Source: CAVPDE01 sp964580575 (lineage in GTDB: Bacteria > Desulfobacterota > DSM-4660 > Desulfatiglandales > HGW-15). Taken from it: a stretch of DNA of 59,734 nucleotides. This document shows positions 1 to 9,947 of the stretch, piece by piece (position 1 is the stretch's first letter; the number at the start of each line of letters is the position of its first letter). Under the pieces are notes generated by a model. It did no database searches and was not told where the DNA came from. It saw only the letters and a program-made list of their open reading frames with translations. Location of the stretch: positions 1 to 59,734 of the forward strand of contig CAZOLJ010000021.1 in the NCBI GenBank assembly GCA_964580575.1, read 5' to 3'. Position numbers and translations under genes: made by a program.

Positions 1-226
1 AAAAAAATTACGCTATATCACCCCCTGAATCAAAGTCAAGCGCAGAAATCAAGTAGCAGTAAGCGGTAGGGAGTAGGCAGCAGACAAGAGAAGTTACCAG
101 GGAGTAAGCGCCTGCTGATCCCAAAGGGGTTGCAGCCAAAGCCCTGGATTCTTGGAGGTGGCGCAGATTTTTTGATTGCGAAATAAAAGGGATATGCTAT
201 TTTGAAGTTTTTTAGAAGGCACAACC
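1..226. other. Gap upstream of xerC
   Basis: No gene is recognisable here. Bases about 50-90 contain iterated short words (agtagcag, taagcggtag, gagtaggcag) of the same kind as the word-built palindromes seen elsewhere in the window, but without a visible partner arm. A possible xerC promoter lies near 172-200. Confidence 0.5.
172..200 (+). promoter_or_regulatory. Possible sigma-70 promoter of xerC
   Basis: TTGATT at 172-177 and TGCTAT at 195-200 are separated by 17 bases and lie just ahead of the xerC GTG start at 227, which has GAAGG upstream. Both boxes deviate from consensus, so this is tentative. Confidence 0.35.
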
Positions 227-1153
227 GTGAGACTTCCCGAACTCATTGATTCCTACATTGAGGCCCTGAAAACCCAGAGAGGGTATTCGGAGCACACGGT
301 CAGGAATTACCGCAGTGATTTGGAGCAGTTCCTGGGGTTTCTGAGGGGAAAAGAGGCAGACAAGGGAAAGACGCAACAGGAACCGGCCATTGAATCCGTG
401 GACTTCCTCGTGATTCGCGAGTATTTCGGCGCCTTGTTCGGCGCAGCCAGGAGGACGACGGTTGCCCGGAAGATGTCGGCCGTGAAATCCTTTTTTTCCT
501 TTCTGGAGAAAAGAGGTTTAGTCCGCAACAATGCTGCGGCAGATCTGACGGCGCCCAGGCAGGAGAAATACATCCCCACTTATCTGCCTGTCGATGAGAT
601 GTTCCGGCTTCTTCAGAGGCCGGATCAGGCTCGTCCCCTCGGTTTGAGGGATCTGGCGATTCTGGAAGTTCTGTACTCCTGCGGGTTGCGGGTGAGTGAA
701 CTGGTGGGGTTGGACATCAAGGGCATTGATTTCGATCAGCGGCTGGTGAGAGTGGTCGGCAAAGGGAACAAAGAGAGGATTGTGCCCGTGGGAAAAGAGG
801 CGGTCAAAGCCGTGGGCCGCTACCTGGAGGCCACTCTGCCTCTCAGGAAAAAGGCAGGAGGGGATGCCGAGACAGGTCCTCTTTTCATCAATGCAAGGGG
901 CGGCCGGCTTTCGACTCGAAGCGTGGCCAACATCGTAAAGAAATACGGAAAACAAGGGGGGCTCATGCTCGACATCAGCCCTCATGCCCTGCGCCACACC
1001 TTTGCGACCCATATGCTGGACGGGGGCGCTGACCTCCGGTCCGTTCAGGAACTCCTGGGCCATGCGAGTCTGTCAACGACTCAGAAGTACACCCACGTGA
1101 GCCTTGACAAGCTGATGGAAGTCTATGACAAGGCGCATCCCAGAAGCAAGTGA
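227..1153 (+). CDS. xerC: Tyrosine recombinase XerC
   Basis: Site-specific tyrosine recombinase that resolves chromosome dimers at dif together with XerD. The 308-residue protein has an N-terminal SAM-like core-binding domain (about 1-100) and a catalytic domain with the full active site: R155 (in CGLRVSELVGL), K179, H253 and R256 (HALRHTFATH), H279 and nucleophile Y288 (TTQKYTH). The GTG start has GAAGG ahead of it and fits the family N terminus. The gene order xerC-hslV-hslU recalls codV-clpQ-clpY of Bacillus, which supports a housekeeping recombinase over a phage or integron integrase; no mobile-element genes or att-like repeats flank it. The last codons overlap the start of a palindromic repeat. 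Confidence 0.92.
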   Translation: MRLPELIDSYIEALKTQRGYSEHTVRNYRSDLEQFLGFLRGKEADKGKTQQEPAIESVDFLVIREYFGALFGAARRTTVARKMSAVKSFFSFLEKRGLVRNNAAADLTAPRQEKYIPTYLPVDEMFRLLQRPDQARPLGLRDLAILEVLYSCGLRVSELVGLDIKGIDFDQRLVRVVGKGNKERIVPVGKEAVKAVGRYLEATLPLRKKAGGDAETGPLFINARGGRLSTRSVANIVKKYGKQGGLMLDISPHALRHTFATHMLDGGADLRSVQELLGHASLSTTQKYTHVSLDKLMEVYDKAHPRSK

Positions 1154-1232
1154 CGAGTGACAAGTGATGAGTGACAAGATAAAAACAAAAAGCATTGCTT
1201 TTCTTGTCACTCGTTACTCGTCACTCGTTACT
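1149..1232. repeat. Word-built palindrome between xerC and hslV
   Basis: The left arm (1149-1178) iterates gtgacgagtgacaa-type words and the right arm (1203-1232) carries their complements (cttgtcactcgttactcg), giving an imperfect hairpin with roughly 30-base arms. It begins inside the xerC stop codon. It could act as a terminator-like or processing hairpin, but it has no strong T tract. Confidence 0.75.
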
Positions 1233-1248
1233 AAAAGGACAACTGACA

Positions 1249-1821
1249 ATGAACAGCGGACAACGGACCATGCGATTTGAACCCATGCGAAGCACGACTG
1301 TCCTGGCGGTGTGCAAAGACGGCCGGGCGGTCATGGCAGGGGACGGCCAGGTCAGCCTCGGCGAGACCATCATGAAGCACAAGGCGGTGAAAGTGCGGTT
1401 CATGTACAAGGACACGGTCCTCGCAGGCTTTGCCGGCGCCGCTGCGGACGCTTTCAATCTCTTCGAGCGACTGGAAGGCAAGCTGGAGACTTACAAAGGC
1501 AACCTGACCAGGGCGGCTGTGGAGCTGGCCAAAGACTGGCGCACGGACAGGATCCTGAGAAGGCTGGAAGCGCTGATCCTTGCCATGGACCGCGAGCACA
1601 TGCTCATCATCTCAGGCACCGGCGACGTGATCGAGCCGGACGAACCCGTGGCAGCCATCGGTTCGGGCGGCCCCTATGCGCTGGCAGCGGCCAGAGCGCT
1701 TGTCGCACATTCAAACCTGGATGCTCTGTCCATAGCGAAAGAGGCGATGAAGATCGCCTCGTCTATTTGCGTTTACACGAACGAGCACATTGTGCTCCAC
1801 GAGATAGGGGAAAAGGGATAG
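1249..1821 (+). CDS. hslV: ATP-dependent protease subunit HslV
   Basis: Proteolytic chamber of the HslUV (ClpYQ) two-component protease, a cytoplasmic threonine peptidase of the proteasome beta type. The sequence TTVLAV followed by AGDGQVSLG and MKH is the family signature; the first Thr of TTVLAV should become the catalytic N terminus after removal of a short propeptide. The start is uncertain. ATG 1249 has AAAGGA upstream and is used here, but the first dozen residues come from low-complexity intergenic-like sequence, and ATG 1270 or ATG 1285 (MRSTTV) would give the more usual short propeptide. hslU follows after two bases, so the two are surely co-expressed. Confidence 0.93.
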   Translation: MNSGQRTMRFEPMRSTTVLAVCKDGRAVMAGDGQVSLGETIMKHKAVKVRFMYKDTVLAGFAGAAADAFNLFERLEGKLETYKGNLTRAAVELAKDWRTDRILRRLEALILAMDREHMLIISGTGDVIEPDEPVAAIGSGGPYALAAARALVAHSNLDALSIAKEAMKIASSICVYTNEHIVLHEIGEKG

Positions 1822-1823
1822 GC

Positions 1824-3230
<1,407 letters not shown>

Positions 3231-3561
3231 GAACCAAAGCGCCTAAAGTGTCTAAAGTGGACTGAAGTGAGCTAAAGTTGAAAAACTGAAGAATAGAGGA
3301 GACAGACAAGGAGACAGAAGACAGGAGAATCCCTTACCACGAAAACACGAAAAAGTGAAAACACGAAAGAAGAGGGGAGGTGGCACGGACAAGCTGTCTT
3401 TGCTTGTCCGTGAGATCAAGGGATTTTCGTGCTTTCGCCGTCGGTTTTATCTTTTTTTTTATTCTGTCTTCTTGTGATTCTCAGCTTTAGGCACTTCACG
3501 CGGCGCAAGCGCCTGCGCTGCGCGTAGCTCACTTTAGTCACTTCTTCTTGGGGGTTTAGTG
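3231..3561. repeat. 331-bp gap filled by nested palindromes
   Basis: No gene is visible in this gap between hslU and argB. It is built as concentric imperfect inverted repeats. The outermost arms iterate ctaaagtg-like words (about 3240-3300 against 3478-3545), the next pair is gacagaagac against gtcttct, then cacgaaaac words against gttttcgtg-like words, and the centre is a perfect 11-bp hairpin at 3384-3412. The T-rich stretch near 3450-3460 might give some termination. Confidence 0.7.
3384..3412. repeat. Hairpin repeat family A, copy 1
   Basis: CACGGACAAGC, a 7-base loop, then GCTTGTCCGTG form a perfect 11-bp stem. Two further copies with the same stem length and loop size are at 12144-12172 and 12234-12262; the loops differ and one stem pair covaries. 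Confidence 0.85.
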
Positions 3562-4446
3562 ATGTCCATCGATCACACTGAGCGAGCGAAAGTTCTGGTG
3601 GAGGCGCTTCCGTACATCCGGAGGTTCTACGATGCGACCATCGTGGTGAAGTACGGCGGCCACGCCATGGTGGATGAGACGCTGAAGAAGAACTTTGCCC
3701 TCGACATCATCCTGATGAAGTACGTGGGCCTCAAGCCGGTTGTCGTTCACGGAGGCGGCCCGCAGATCGGCAGCTACCTGAAAAAGCTCTCTATCGAGTC
3801 GGAGTTTGTGGACGGCATGCGGGTGACGGACAAGCAAACCATGGACGTGGTGGAAATGGTCCTTGTGGGCAAAGTGAACAAGGAGATCGTCACCCTCATC
3901 AACCAGAACGGCGGCCAGTCCGTGGGGCTTTCCGGCAAGGACGGGAAACTCATCACGGCAAAAAAAATGAAATACATCAAAAAGCGCGGGGACGATCAGC
4001 CGCCGGAGATTATCGACATCGGCATGGTGGGCGAAGTGACCTCCGTGAACACCCAGGTTCTGACGAGCCTCCTGGAAAACCAGTTCATCCCGGTCATTGC
4101 GCCGGTGGGAGCCGGAAAAAAAGGGGAGAGCTACAACATCAATGCAGATCATGTGGCCGGGCACATTGCTTCGGCGCTGAAGGCCAGGAAGCTGATTCTT
4201 TTGACAGACACCCAGGGCGTTCTGGACAAGCAGAGCAAGTTGATCTCTTCCATCAAGGTGAAGGATTACCCTGCTCTGATCGAGGATGGAACGATCAAGG
4301 GCGGCATGATCCCCAAGGTGAATTGCTGTGCAGACGCCTTGAGAGGCGGGGTGAAGAAGGCGCACATCATTGACGGCCGCAAGGATCATGCGATTCTCCT
4401 GGAGATCTTCACAAAGGGTGGGGTGGGAACGGAGATTGTGCCCTAA
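3562..4446 (+). CDS. argB: Acetylglutamate kinase
   Basis: Phosphorylates N-acetyl-L-glutamate with ATP, the second step of arginine synthesis. The 294-residue protein shows the amino-acid-kinase fold signatures VKYGGHAM (residues about 30-40), VVVHGGGPQI and the C-terminal GGMIPKV segment followed by ADALRGGVKKAHIIDG. The start is ATG 3562, with GGGGG seven to ten bases ahead; a GTG immediately before it at 3559 is possible. It opens an argBDFGH cluster; argC and argJ are not in the window. Confidence 0.95.
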   Translation: MSIDHTERAKVLVEALPYIRRFYDATIVVKYGGHAMVDETLKKNFALDIILMKYVGLKPVVVHGGGPQIGSYLKKLSIESEFVDGMRVTDKQTMDVVEMVLVGKVNKEIVTLINQNGGQSVGLSGKDGKLITAKKMKYIKKRGDDQPPEIIDIGMVGEVTSVNTQVLTSLLENQFIPVIAPVGAGKKGESYNINADHVAGHIASALKARKLILLTDTQGVLDKQSKLISSIKVKDYPALIEDGTIKGGMIPKVNCCADALRGGVKKAHIIDGRKDHAILLEIFTKGGVGTEIVP

Positions 4447-4452
4447 ATCCAT

Positions 4453-4541
4453 GGAGTGTTGGAGTACTGGTAAGAAAACCAAAGCGCACCTGCACTGGTT
4501 TTAGATCTTTTCCATTACTCCATCACTCCAATACTCCAATT
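4453..4541. repeat. Word-built palindrome between argB and argD
   Basis: The left arm carries ggagtgttggagtactgg and the right arm ccattactccatcactcc followed by aatactccaatt, an imperfect hairpin built from iterated (t)ggagt/actcc words around a roughly 40-base centre. Similar arms occur at 13108-13213 and 16916-16983. Confidence 0.75.
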
Positions 4542-4576
4542 CGAAGAACTCTTTTCAGAGGAGAAATTGGATAGCC

Positions 4577-5770
4577 ATGACTAATTCTGGAACGACTAAG
4601 GAGCTCGCTGACAAATACATCTTTCCTACTTACAATCGGCCTCCCTTTGCGCTGGTGAAGGGGGAGGGCTGCCGGGTTTGGGACGAGAGCGGCAAAGAGT
4701 ATCTTGATTTTGTGGGAGGGATCGCGGTTTGCGCCCTGGGACACAGTTCGCCCATTGTCACCAAAGCTCTGGAAGAGCAGTCGAGAACCCTGGTCCACGT
4801 CTCGAACCTCTACTACACGAGCCCTCAGGCGGAGTTGGCGAAACTCCTCGTAGAGAACTCATTTGCCGATCGCGTGTTCTTCTGCAACAGCGGGGCAGAA
4901 GCCAACGAGGCGGCGATCAAGATCGCCAGGCGATACACGCGGGAGAAGTTCGGGCCGGGAAAGCACACGATCATCAGCATGCAGGGGTCCTTTCATGGCC
5001 GCACGATGGCCACCCTTTCGGCCACGGGCCAGTCCAAGGTGCAGATCGGCTATGATCCCCTGCTCGAGGGGTTCAAGTTTGTTCCCTTCAATGATCTCGC
5101 GGCCTTGAGGACCGCCGTGGATGACACGGTGTGCGCGGTCATGCTCGAACCCATTCAGGGGGAGGGAGGCATCGTGGTCCCTCACCCTGATTATCTCAAG
5201 GGAGTGAAAGAGATCTGCCGGGAAAAGGGGGCTCTCCTGATCTTTGACGAGATCCAGACCGGCATGGGCCGCACGGGACGCTTGTTTGCCTATGAGCACT
5301 TCGGAGTTTCCCCGGATGTCATGAGTCTTGCAAAAGCCCTGGGAAACGGGCTGCCCATCGGCGCGATGCTCAGCACCGAGGCTCTGAGCACAGCCTTTGG
5401 TCCGGGAAGTCATGCGTCCACCTTTGGGGGCACGCCCCTGGTGACCGCCGTTTCAAAGGCTGTTGTGAGCAGTCTGTTGAAGGACGGCCGGCTGGAGCAT
5501 TGCCGAAACATGGGGGCCTATTTCATGGTGAGGCTCGAGGAATTGAAAAAGCGTCATGCCTGCATCAAGGAGGTGAGGGGGCTTGGCCTCATCATCGGTG
5601 TTGAGCTGGACCGGCCTGGGGCGCCCGTGCTCGAGGCGTGTCTTCAGAGGGGCTTCCTGATCAACTGCGCTCAGGAAAAGGTGCTGCGCTTTGTTCCACC
5701 GCTGGTGGTTACGAAGAAGGAAATCGATCAACTCATTGAGGCACTGGATTCAGTGCTGGGCGGTGTGTAA
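4577..5770 (+). CDS. argD: Acetylornithine aminotransferase
   Basis: PLP-dependent class III aminotransferase that makes N-acetylornithine from its semialdehyde, using glutamate. Length is 397 residues. The cofactor-binding region is clear: FCNSGAEANEAAIKIAR (PLP phosphate side), LLIFDEIQTGMGRTG, and the Schiff-base lysine in SLAKALGNGLPIG. AGAGGAGAAA lies about 11 bases before the ATG. argF begins at the base after its stop codon. In organisms lacking dapC the same enzyme can act in lysine synthesis, but dapL in this window makes that unnecessary. Confidence 0.94.
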   Translation: MTNSGTTKELADKYIFPTYNRPPFALVKGEGCRVWDESGKEYLDFVGGIAVCALGHSSPIVTKALEEQSRTLVHVSNLYYTSPQAELAKLLVENSFADRVFFCNSGAEANEAAIKIARRYTREKFGPGKHTIISMQGSFHGRTMATLSATGQSKVQIGYDPLLEGFKFVPFNDLAALRTAVDDTVCAVMLEPIQGEGGIVVPHPDYLKGVKEICREKGALLIFDEIQTGMGRTGRLFAYEHFGVSPDVMSLAKALGNGLPIGAMLSTEALSTAFGPGSHASTFGGTPLVTAVSKAVVSSLLKDGRLEHCRNMGAYFMVRLEELKKRHACIKEVRGLGLIIGVELDRPGAPVLEACLQRGFLINCAQEKVLRFVPPLVVTKKEIDQLIEALDSVLGGV

Positions 5771-6670
5771 ATGAAAAAGGATCTTCTCACCCTTCGCGAT
5801 TTGAGCAAAGAAGACCTTCTGGGGCTTCTGGAAAAAGGTCTTCAGTTCAAGAAGCAGGGCCGGAAGGTGAAGCGGACCCTTCAGGGCTACACCCTCGGCA
5901 TGCTCTTTGACAAAGCATCGACCAGGACGCGCATCTCCTTTGAGACCGCCATGTTCAGGCTGGGGGGACAGACCCTATTCATGCACAGGGCCGAGACCCA
6001 GTTGTCCAGAGACGAGACCGTGGGAGACACGGCTCGCGTCCTCTCCCGCTACCTGGATGCCATGGCGATCAGAACCTTTTCCCAGCAGTTCCTTGAAGGC
6101 ATGGCCAGGGAGGGGGACATTCCGGTCATCAATGCCCTCACCGACCGCTTCCATCCCTGCCAGGTCCTGAGCGATCTCATGACGATCCTGGAAAAAAGAG
6201 GAAGCCTCGATGGCCTCAAGGTCGCCTGGGTGGGAGACGGAAACAATGTGGCGCATTCCTGGATCAATGCCGCCCACGTCCTCGGATTCGAATTGGTCCT
6301 CGCGTGCCCGACCGGGTATCATCCTCTACCGGAAATTGTGAACGGGCCGAACAAGAAAATTCGAATCGTGGGCGATCCGAAAAAGGCCGTGAAAGGGGCG
6401 GACGCCGTCAACACGGACGTGTGGGCGAGCATGGGGCAGGAACATCAGCGAAAGAAGAGGATCGCCGCGTTCCAGGGATTCCAGGTGAACGAGGATCTCT
6501 TGAAAGCGGCGAGGCGCGACGTGTTTATCATGCACTGCCTGCCGGCTCACCGCGGCGAGGAGATCACTTCCGATGTCATGGACGGGCCGAACTCGGTCGT
6601 CTTTGACCAGGCGGAGAACAAGTTGCACCTCCACATGGCGGTGCTGGAGAAGCTGATACTGCGGAAATAG
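5771..6670 (+). CDS. argF: Ornithine carbamoyltransferase
   Basis: Transfers the carbamoyl group of carbamoyl phosphate to ornithine, giving citrulline. The 299-residue protein contains the carbamoyl-phosphate motif STRTR (in DKASTRTRISFE), the HPCQ segment (RFHPCQVLSDL), and the ornithine-binding HCLPAHRGEEI near the C terminus. It starts directly after the argD TAA, so translation is probably coupled. Confidence 0.95.
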   Translation: MKKDLLTLRDLSKEDLLGLLEKGLQFKKQGRKVKRTLQGYTLGMLFDKASTRTRISFETAMFRLGGQTLFMHRAETQLSRDETVGDTARVLSRYLDAMAIRTFSQQFLEGMAREGDIPVINALTDRFHPCQVLSDLMTILEKRGSLDGLKVAWVGDGNNVAHSWINAAHVLGFELVLACPTGYHPLPEIVNGPNKKIRIVGDPKKAVKGADAVNTDVWASMGQEHQRKKRIAAFQGFQVNEDLLKAARRDVFIMHCLPAHRGEEITSDVMDGPNSVVFDQAENKLHLHMAVLEKLILRK

Positions 6671-6688
6671 GGGAAGGAGGAGAATCGC

Positions 6689-7894
6689 TTGAAACGAGAC
6701 ATCAACAAAATCGTTCTGGCCTATTCAGGAGGGTTGGACACGTCGGTCATTCTGGCTTGGCTCATTGAAACCTACCAGTGCCCGGTCGTTTGCTTTGCCG
6801 CAGACGTGGGACAGGGCGACGAGCTGGGAGAGGTGAGGGAAAAGGCGCTCAAAACAGGAGCCGCGGACATTGTCATTGAAGACCTCAAAGAGGAATTCGT
6901 CCGGGACTTCGTGTTCCCTGCTCTGAGGGCCAACGCGGTTTATGAATCGGGTTATCTCCTGGGAACGTCCCTGGCAAGGCCGATCATCGCCAAAAAGCAG
7001 GTGGAGGTGGCCAGAAAATACAAGGCCAATGCCGTGAGCCACGGCGCAACAGGAAAGGGCAATGACCAGGTCCGCTTCGAGATGACCTACATGGCTCTCG
7101 CCCCGCACCTTAAAATCATCGCCCCCTGGAAGATCTGGGACTTCAAGGGCAGGGAAGATCTCGTGAAATACGCCAAATCCAGGAAGATCAAGGTGCCTGT
7201 GACCAAGGCGAAACCATATTCCACGGACAGGAACCTGCTTCACATCAGTTTCGAGGGAGGGATCCTCGAAGACACGTGGAATGAACCCTCAAAGGACATG
7301 TTTGTCATGTCCGTGGGTCCCGAGGAGGCGCCTGATCGACCCACCTACGTCGAGGTGGAATTCAAGGAAGGAAACCCCGTGTCCGTGAACGGGGAGCGAC
7401 TGTCGCCGGCCAGTCTTCTCGGCCGCCTGAACACCGTGGGCGGCAAAAATGCCGTGGGTCGGGTGGACATCGTGGAGAACCGCTATGTGGGGATGAAATC
7501 CAGGGGGGTCTACGAGACACCTGGAGGAACGATCCTCAGGGTGGCGCATCAAGCCATGGAGACGATCACCATGGACCGCGAAGTGATGCACCTCAGGGAC
7601 AGCCTCGTCCCGCGTTACGCGGAGATGATCTACTACGGGTACTGGTTCGCGCCGGAGCGAAAAATGCTTCAGACCTTGATGGACGAAGCCCAGCGAAACG
7701 TCACCGGCCTGGTGAGGCTCAAGCTCTACAAGGGGAACTGCATGGTGGTGGGACGAAAGTCCGAGAAGTCCCTCTACCACTCCGGATTCGCAACCTTTGA
7801 GGAAGACCAGGTGTACAACCAGAAGGATGCGGAAGGCTTCATCCGGCTCAGTGCGCTCAGGCTCAAGATCGCCACGCTGCTGGGAAGGAAATAG
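6689..7894 (+). CDS. argG: Argininosuccinate synthase
   Basis: Condenses citrulline with aspartate using ATP. The 401-residue protein begins with the PP-loop ATPase motif AYSGGLDTSVI (residues about 10-20) and contains GATGKGNDQVRFE and YSTDRNLLHISFEGG, all diagnostic. The start is TTG 6689, chosen because a strong GGAAGGAGGAG sits 6-16 bases upstream and no ATG or GTG fits. It lies 18 bases after argF. Confidence 0.95.
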   Translation: MKRDINKIVLAYSGGLDTSVILAWLIETYQCPVVCFAADVGQGDELGEVREKALKTGAADIVIEDLKEEFVRDFVFPALRANAVYESGYLLGTSLARPIIAKKQVEVARKYKANAVSHGATGKGNDQVRFEMTYMALAPHLKIIAPWKIWDFKGREDLVKYAKSRKIKVPVTKAKPYSTDRNLLHISFEGGILEDTWNEPSKDMFVMSVGPEEAPDRPTYVEVEFKEGNPVSVNGERLSPASLLGRLNTVGGKNAVGRVDIVENRYVGMKSRGVYETPGGTILRVAHQAMETITMDREVMHLRDSLVPRYAEMIYYGYWFAPERKMLQTLMDEAQRNVTGLVRLKLYKGNCMVVGRKSEKSLYHSGFATFEEDQVYNQKDAEGFIRLSALRLKIATLLGRK

Positions 7895-7903
7895 GAAATA
7901 ACT

Positions 7904-9280
7904 ATGTCTCACAAAACTTGGGGGGGCCGTTTCAAGGAACAGACCGACGAAGCGCTGGAGCGCTTCAATGCGTCTATTGCTTTTGACCGGCGCCTCTATG
8001 TGCAGGACATCGAGGGCAGCAAGGCCCACTGCCGAATGCTTGCGAAGCAGGGGATCCTCACCAAGGCGGAGGCCTCGAAGATCCTTCAAGCTCTGGCCGA
8101 AATCAGGGAAGAGATGGACCAGGGCGCCTTCGACGAAACCTACGAGGACATCCACACCCTGGTGGAGAAAGCTTTGGTGGACAGGGTGGGACCTGTGGGA
8201 GAAAAGCTCCACACGGCAAGAAGCCGTAACGACCAGGTCGCTCTTGATGTGCGTCTCTACGTGAGGGATGCGATCAGCCGGGTGGACGGGCTTGTGAGGG
8301 AGATGCAGAGGGCTCTGGTTGATCTGGCGAAGAAGAACTCGGACGTGATCATGCCGGGGTACACCCATCTGCAGCGGGCTCAGCCGGTGCTTCTGTCCCA
8401 TCATCTTCTTGCCTACTACGAGATGCTGAAGCGGGATCGTCGGCGTTTTGCCGAAAATCTGAAGCGTGTGAATGTGCTTCCTCTGGGGAGCGCAGCGCTC
8501 GCGGGCTCGACCTTTGATCTGGACCGCGAAATGGTGGCCCGTGAACTGGGCTTTGATGCGATCTCCGAGAACAGCATGGATGCGGTGAGTGACCGTGATT
8601 TTGTGCTGGACTTTCTTTTCGCGTCATCGGTCCTCATGATGCACTTGAGCCGCCTGAGCGAGGAACTGGTGATCTGGGCGACCAGGGAGTTTGATTTTGT
8701 TTTTCTTCCTGATGCGTTCTGCACCGGGAGCAGCATCATGCCCCAGAAAAAGAACCCGGACTTGTTGGAGCTTGTGAGAGCCAAGACCGGGAGAGTGTAC
8801 GGGAATCTCACGGCTCTTCTGACCACGATGAAAGGTCTCCCCCTCACCTACAACAAGGACATGCAGGAAGACAAGGAGCCGCTGTTTGACGCCACAGACA
8901 CAGTGGAACAAAGCCTGGTGGTGATGACCCGCCTGCTCGGGGAGATCTCTTTCAACAAGAAAAGGATGAGGGAAGCCGTAGACCAAGGCTATCTGGTGGC
9001 CACGGACCTGGCGGATTACCTCGTGGGAAAGAGCGTGACCTTTCGCCAGGCCCATGAAATCGTGGGCAAGATGGTCCTTTATGCACTGGACCACAAGAAG
9101 GAACTGAGACAGCTCACCCTCAAGGAGATGAAAGGGTTTTCCCGGCACATCGAGAAGGAAGTTTATGACTGGCTCGATCCCCTCTCTTGCATCGACAGAC
9201 GGAACGTTCCGGGCGGGACCGGGAGCGCCAGCGTGAAAAGAGCTCTTGCGAAGGCTCGGAAAGAGATCGGGGCTAAATGA
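7904..9280 (+). CDS. argH: Argininosuccinate lyase
   Basis: Splits argininosuccinate into arginine and fumarate, the last step of the pathway. Length 458 residues, fumarase/aspartase superfamily, with the signature GSSIMPQKKNPD, the HTARSRNDQVA segment and GYTHLQRAQP. An AGGAAA stands about 9 bases before the ATG. Its TGA stop overlaps the ATG of the next reading frame (ATGA at 9277-9280). Confidence 0.95.
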   Translation: MSHKTWGGRFKEQTDEALERFNASIAFDRRLYVQDIEGSKAHCRMLAKQGILTKAEASKILQALAEIREEMDQGAFDETYEDIHTLVEKALVDRVGPVGEKLHTARSRNDQVALDVRLYVRDAISRVDGLVREMQRALVDLAKKNSDVIMPGYTHLQRAQPVLLSHHLLAYYEMLKRDRRRFAENLKRVNVLPLGSAALAGSTFDLDREMVARELGFDAISENSMDAVSDRDFVLDFLFASSVLMMHLSRLSEELVIWATREFDFVFLPDAFCTGSSIMPQKKNPDLLELVRAKTGRVYGNLTALLTTMKGLPLTYNKDMQEDKEPLFDATDTVEQSLVVMTRLLGEISFNKKRMREAVDQGYLVATDLADYLVGKSVTFRQAHEIVGKMVLYALDHKKELRQLTLKEMKGFSRHIEKEVYDWLDPLSCIDRRNVPGGTGSASVKRALAKARKEIGAK

Positions 9281-9849
9281 GAGGCCGTGCTTTACCCCTC
9301 ACCCCCACCTCGCCTCCCCCATCAAGGGGGAGGAAAAGGGCAGCTATCACCCGGAATTCCCCTCCCCTGGTGGGAGGGGTTAGAGCCTGCCCCGTACTTG
9401 ATACGGGGGGAGGGGGAAGCAAGCGCGTATTGGCTTGTCTTGTTCTTGTTTTGATGCTCCTGATCTCTCCGACCTGCGGAAGAAAAGCGGATCCCTTTTT
9501 GCCGCAAAGAAGCACGACGGCAAGAGTGGCCGATTTAAAAGGAGCGTGGCAAGGGGGGTACATCGAGTTGAAGGGAGGCATTGTGGACTCCGCAGACCCT
9601 GACTCGGAGGTCACCGGCGCCCGCGTTCACTATGCGATCTATCCTGTGACCGACCCTCCCTGCGACGGTTGCCCCATAGAGTTCCAGGGGTTTCACGCCT
9701 ACGGGACTGAAGTGCTTCGGGAAGATCGGTTCTTGTGCAAGATCCCTGGTGCGTTGAGGGGCAACATTTACTATTTTGAAGTGCAGCTTACCGGGGACAA
9801 GGGCAGCCTGGGCCCGCCCTCGAACCGGGCAAAGGTAATCGTCGAGTAG
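9277..9849 (+). CDS. Small secreted lipoprotein-like protein, repeat inserted near its start
   Basis: The conserved part begins near residue 50 with a hydrophobic stretch ending LISPTCGRKADPFLPQ. This resembles the CGxKGPL/CGRKxDP start of the small lipoproteins often found beside lysA or dapF. The rest (about 120 residues) has no recognised domain but includes a beta-rich, fibronectin-III-like pattern and a CDGC motif. The first roughly 45 residues are translated from a GC-rich triple-hairpin repeat and are Pro/Arg/Gly-rich. The ATG at 9277 overlaps the argH stop, but the functional start may instead be TTG 9430 or ATG 9454. The lipobox (SPTC) is imperfect. Function unknown; envelope location is inferred. 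Confidence 0.6.
   Translation: MRGRALPLTPTSPPPSRGRKRAAITRNSPPLVGGVRACPVLDTGGGGSKRVLACLVLVLMLLISPTCGRKADPFLPQRSTTARVADLKGAWQGGYIELKGGIVDSADPDSEVTGARVHYAIYPVTDPPCDGCPIEFQGFHAYGTEVLREDRFLCKIPGALRGNIYYFEVQLTGDKGSLGPPSNRAKVIVE
9291..9420. repeat. Triple-hairpin element inside a coding frame
   Basis: Three consecutive perfect hairpins: CCTCCCCC/GGGGGAGG (9313-9333), CCCCTCCC/GGGAGGGG (9359-9379) and CCCCGTA/TACGGGG (9390-9408), each with a 5-base loop. The element lies entirely in the open frame that follows argH and does not break it. Confidence 0.8.
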
Positions 9850-9947
9850 TCATATTTCATCCATCGATCATCGAGTGCTTTTGACCGTGCGCCTTGTACC
9901 GTGAACCGTTTTTCTTCTGTCTTCTGTATTCTGTTATTCTTGTTCTT

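Noticed and set aside
227..1153. Phage or integron integrase
   Set aside because: The tyrosine recombinase is followed directly by hslV-hslU, as housekeeping xerC/codV often is, and no att-like or phage genes are nearby.
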